Part shown: positions 4,902 through 5,868 of the stretch, piece by piece
Numbering within the stretch: the stretch's first letter is position 1
How the letters are laid out: the number at the start of each line of letters is the position of its first letter
Assembly: GCA_030844625.1 (NCBI GenBank)
Contig: JAUUNJ010000171.1
Location: forward strand, 1 to 5,868
Direction: 5' to 3'
Origin: Roseburia sp.
GTDB taxonomy: Bacteria > Bacillota > Clostridia > Lachnospirales > Lachnospiraceae
Length of the DNA stretch: 5,868 bases
The notes under the pieces: generated by a model
What the model was told of the DNA's origin: nothing
Database searches by the model: none
What the model saw: the letters and a program-made list of their open reading frames with translations, nothing else
Made by a program: the position numbers and the translations under genes

Positions 4902-5868
4902 ATGATTTCAAACCAGATTTTACAGAACACGATAGAAGGAATAAAGAGCATATCAAGAGTAGATTTATATGTGGCAGATACAGACGGAAAGATAATTGCC
5001 AGCACTTCCCAGTCAGGAGAACGTTTTGGACATGCTATAATGTCATTTGTGGCATCGCCTGCAGACAGCCAGTCTGTTCAGGAATATCAGTTTTTTAAGG
5101 TATATGATGAGTCCCAGTTGGAGCTTATTCTTATAGCCCAGGGAACAAGCGATGATGTTTTTATGGTTGGAAAGATGGCAGCATTCCAGATTCAAAATCT
5201 TCTTGTGGCATATAAAGAAAGGTTTGACAAAGATAATTTTATTAAAAATTTATTGTTGGATAATTTACTCCTTGTTGATATATATAACAGATCAAAAAAA
5301 CTTCACATTGATGTGGATGCCAGAAGATGTGTATGTATCATTGAGACTAAGAATGAAAAAGACAGCGTGGCTTTGGAAACTGTCAGAACTTTATTTGCGG
5401 GACGCAAAAAAGATTTTATAACGGCAGTGGATGAAAAAAGCATTATTCTTGTAAAAGAGCTGGATGATAAGCAGGGATATGAGGATATTGAGAAAATTGC
5501 CAACACAATTGTTGATATGCTGAACACGGAAGCTATGGTTAAGGCTAATGTGGCATATGGAACAATTGTAAAAGAGATTAAAGAGGTTTCACGTTCATAT
5601 AAGGAAGCCAGAATGGCGTTGGATGTGGGAAAGATTTTCTTCAGTACAAAGAATGTGGTGGCTTACAATAATTTAGGAATAGGACGTTTGATTTATCAGC
5701 TCCCGATTCCGTTGTGTAAGATGTTTATTCAGGAAATATTTGAAGGAAAATCGCCAGATGAATTTGATGAGGAAACGCTTACAACAATTAACAAGTTTTT
5801 TGAGAACAGCCTTAATGTTTCAGAGACTTCGCGACAGTTATATATCCACAGAAACACACTTGTTTATA
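4902..5868 (+). CDS. CdaR/PucR-family transcriptional regulator (3' end cut by window)
   Basis: An open frame of 322 codons runs to the window edge. It starts at ATG 4902, with AAGGAG (4890-4895) 6 bases upstream. The N-terminal region, about residues 1-110, begins MISNQILQNTIEGIKSISRV, then DLYVADTDGKIIAST, resembling the start of the sugar-diacid recognition domain of CdaR. A GGDEF-like domain without cyclase motifs follows at about 135-255 (VCIIET, then VAYGTIVKEIKEVSRSYKEA, as in PucR/CdaR proteins). The C-terminal HTH begins near residue 291; LNVSETSRQLYIHRNTLVY is the conserved DNA-binding core, cut inside the recognition helix. The missing part should be only about 20 to 40 residues. 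Such regulators usually activate carbon-compound uptake or catabolism genes in response to a ligand. Its position after the sugar ATPase gene suggests a role in carbohydrate control, but ligand and targets are unknown. Confidence 0.9.
   Translation, partial: MISNQILQNTIEGIKSISRVDLYVADTDGKIIASTSQSGERFGHAIMSFVASPADSQSVQEYQFFKVYDESQLELILIAQGTSDDVFMVGKMAAFQIQNLLVAYKERFDKDNFIKNLLLDNLLLVDIYNRSKKLHIDVDARRCVCIIETKNEKDSVALETVRTLFAGRKKDFITAVDEKSIILVKELDDKQGYEDIEKIANTIVDMLNTEAMVKANVAYGTIVKEIKEVSRSYKEARMALDVGKIFFSTKNVVAYNNLGIGRLIYQLPIPLCKMFIQEIFEGKSPDEFDEETLTTINKFFENSLNVSETSRQLYIHRNTLVY

Noticed and set aside
4799..5098. Plus-strand frame of 99 codons before and into the regulator gene
   Set aside because: It would need a TTG start with no ribosome binding site and overlaps the regulator, which has a clear start at 4902, a strong ribosome binding site and family motifs throughout.
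5152..5421. Plus-strand frame of 89 codons inside the regulator gene
   Set aside because: It is an out-of-frame reading of the regulator, whose own frame is uninterrupted from 4902 to the window edge.
5806..5868. Truncated regulator HTH considered as a pseudogene
   Set aside because: The frame is still open at the last base of the window, so the truncation is a boundary effect and not a mutation.

Overview
The window looks like chromosome of a low-GC Gram-positive anaerobe, most likely a gut Clostridia of the Lachnospiraceae type (Roseburia, Eubacterium or Blautia relatives). This is inferred from AT-rich intergenic DNA, strong AGGAGG-type ribosome binding sites, TATAAT-type promoters, and a gene set common in that group: YkuD L,D-transpeptidase with Ig-like repeats, bacterial FatA-type thioesterase, CvfB, a stand-alone MsmK/UgpC ATPase, and a CdaR/PucR-type regulator. 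No lineage marker such as 16S rRNA is present, so the placement is tentative.

Layout. Positions 1-38 hold the first codons of a leftward gene that leaves the window. Positions 39-253 are a divergent, AT-rich promoter region. Then all genes run rightward. 254-1708 is a secreted L,D-transpeptidase, and 34 bases later 1743-2444 is an acyl-ACP thioesterase; both probably lie on one transcript from the promoter at 190-218 to the terminator at 2452-2477. 2540-3364 encodes a CvfB/YitL-like protein with S1 domains and a winged helix. 3505-4623 encodes an MsmK/UgpC/MalK-type ATPase of sugar ABC importers, ended by a textbook terminator at 4643-4673. 4624-4901 is a gene-free stretch holding three consecutive inverted repeats and possible promoter elements. 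4902 to the window end is a regulator with an N-terminal sensory region, a GGDEF-like middle domain and a PucR/CdaR-type HTH cut by the window edge.

How the genes work together. The left half concerns the envelope: peptidoglycan cross-linking or protein anchoring outside the cell, and acyl-chain release inside it. The right half suggests carbohydrate uptake. The ATPase has no permease or binding-protein gene beside it, as expected of a shared ATPase serving several sugar importers, and the next gene is a regulator of a family that often senses small carbon compounds. A 16-base motif with one mismatch precedes both the ATPase and the regulator genes, which hints at shared control but is not proof.

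I see no CRISPR array, transposase, phage gene, tRNA or rRNA, and no convincing novel multi-gene system. The items most worth checking are the stacked hairpins after the ATPase gene, the shared upstream motif, and the unusual cysteine content and tail of the transpeptidase.
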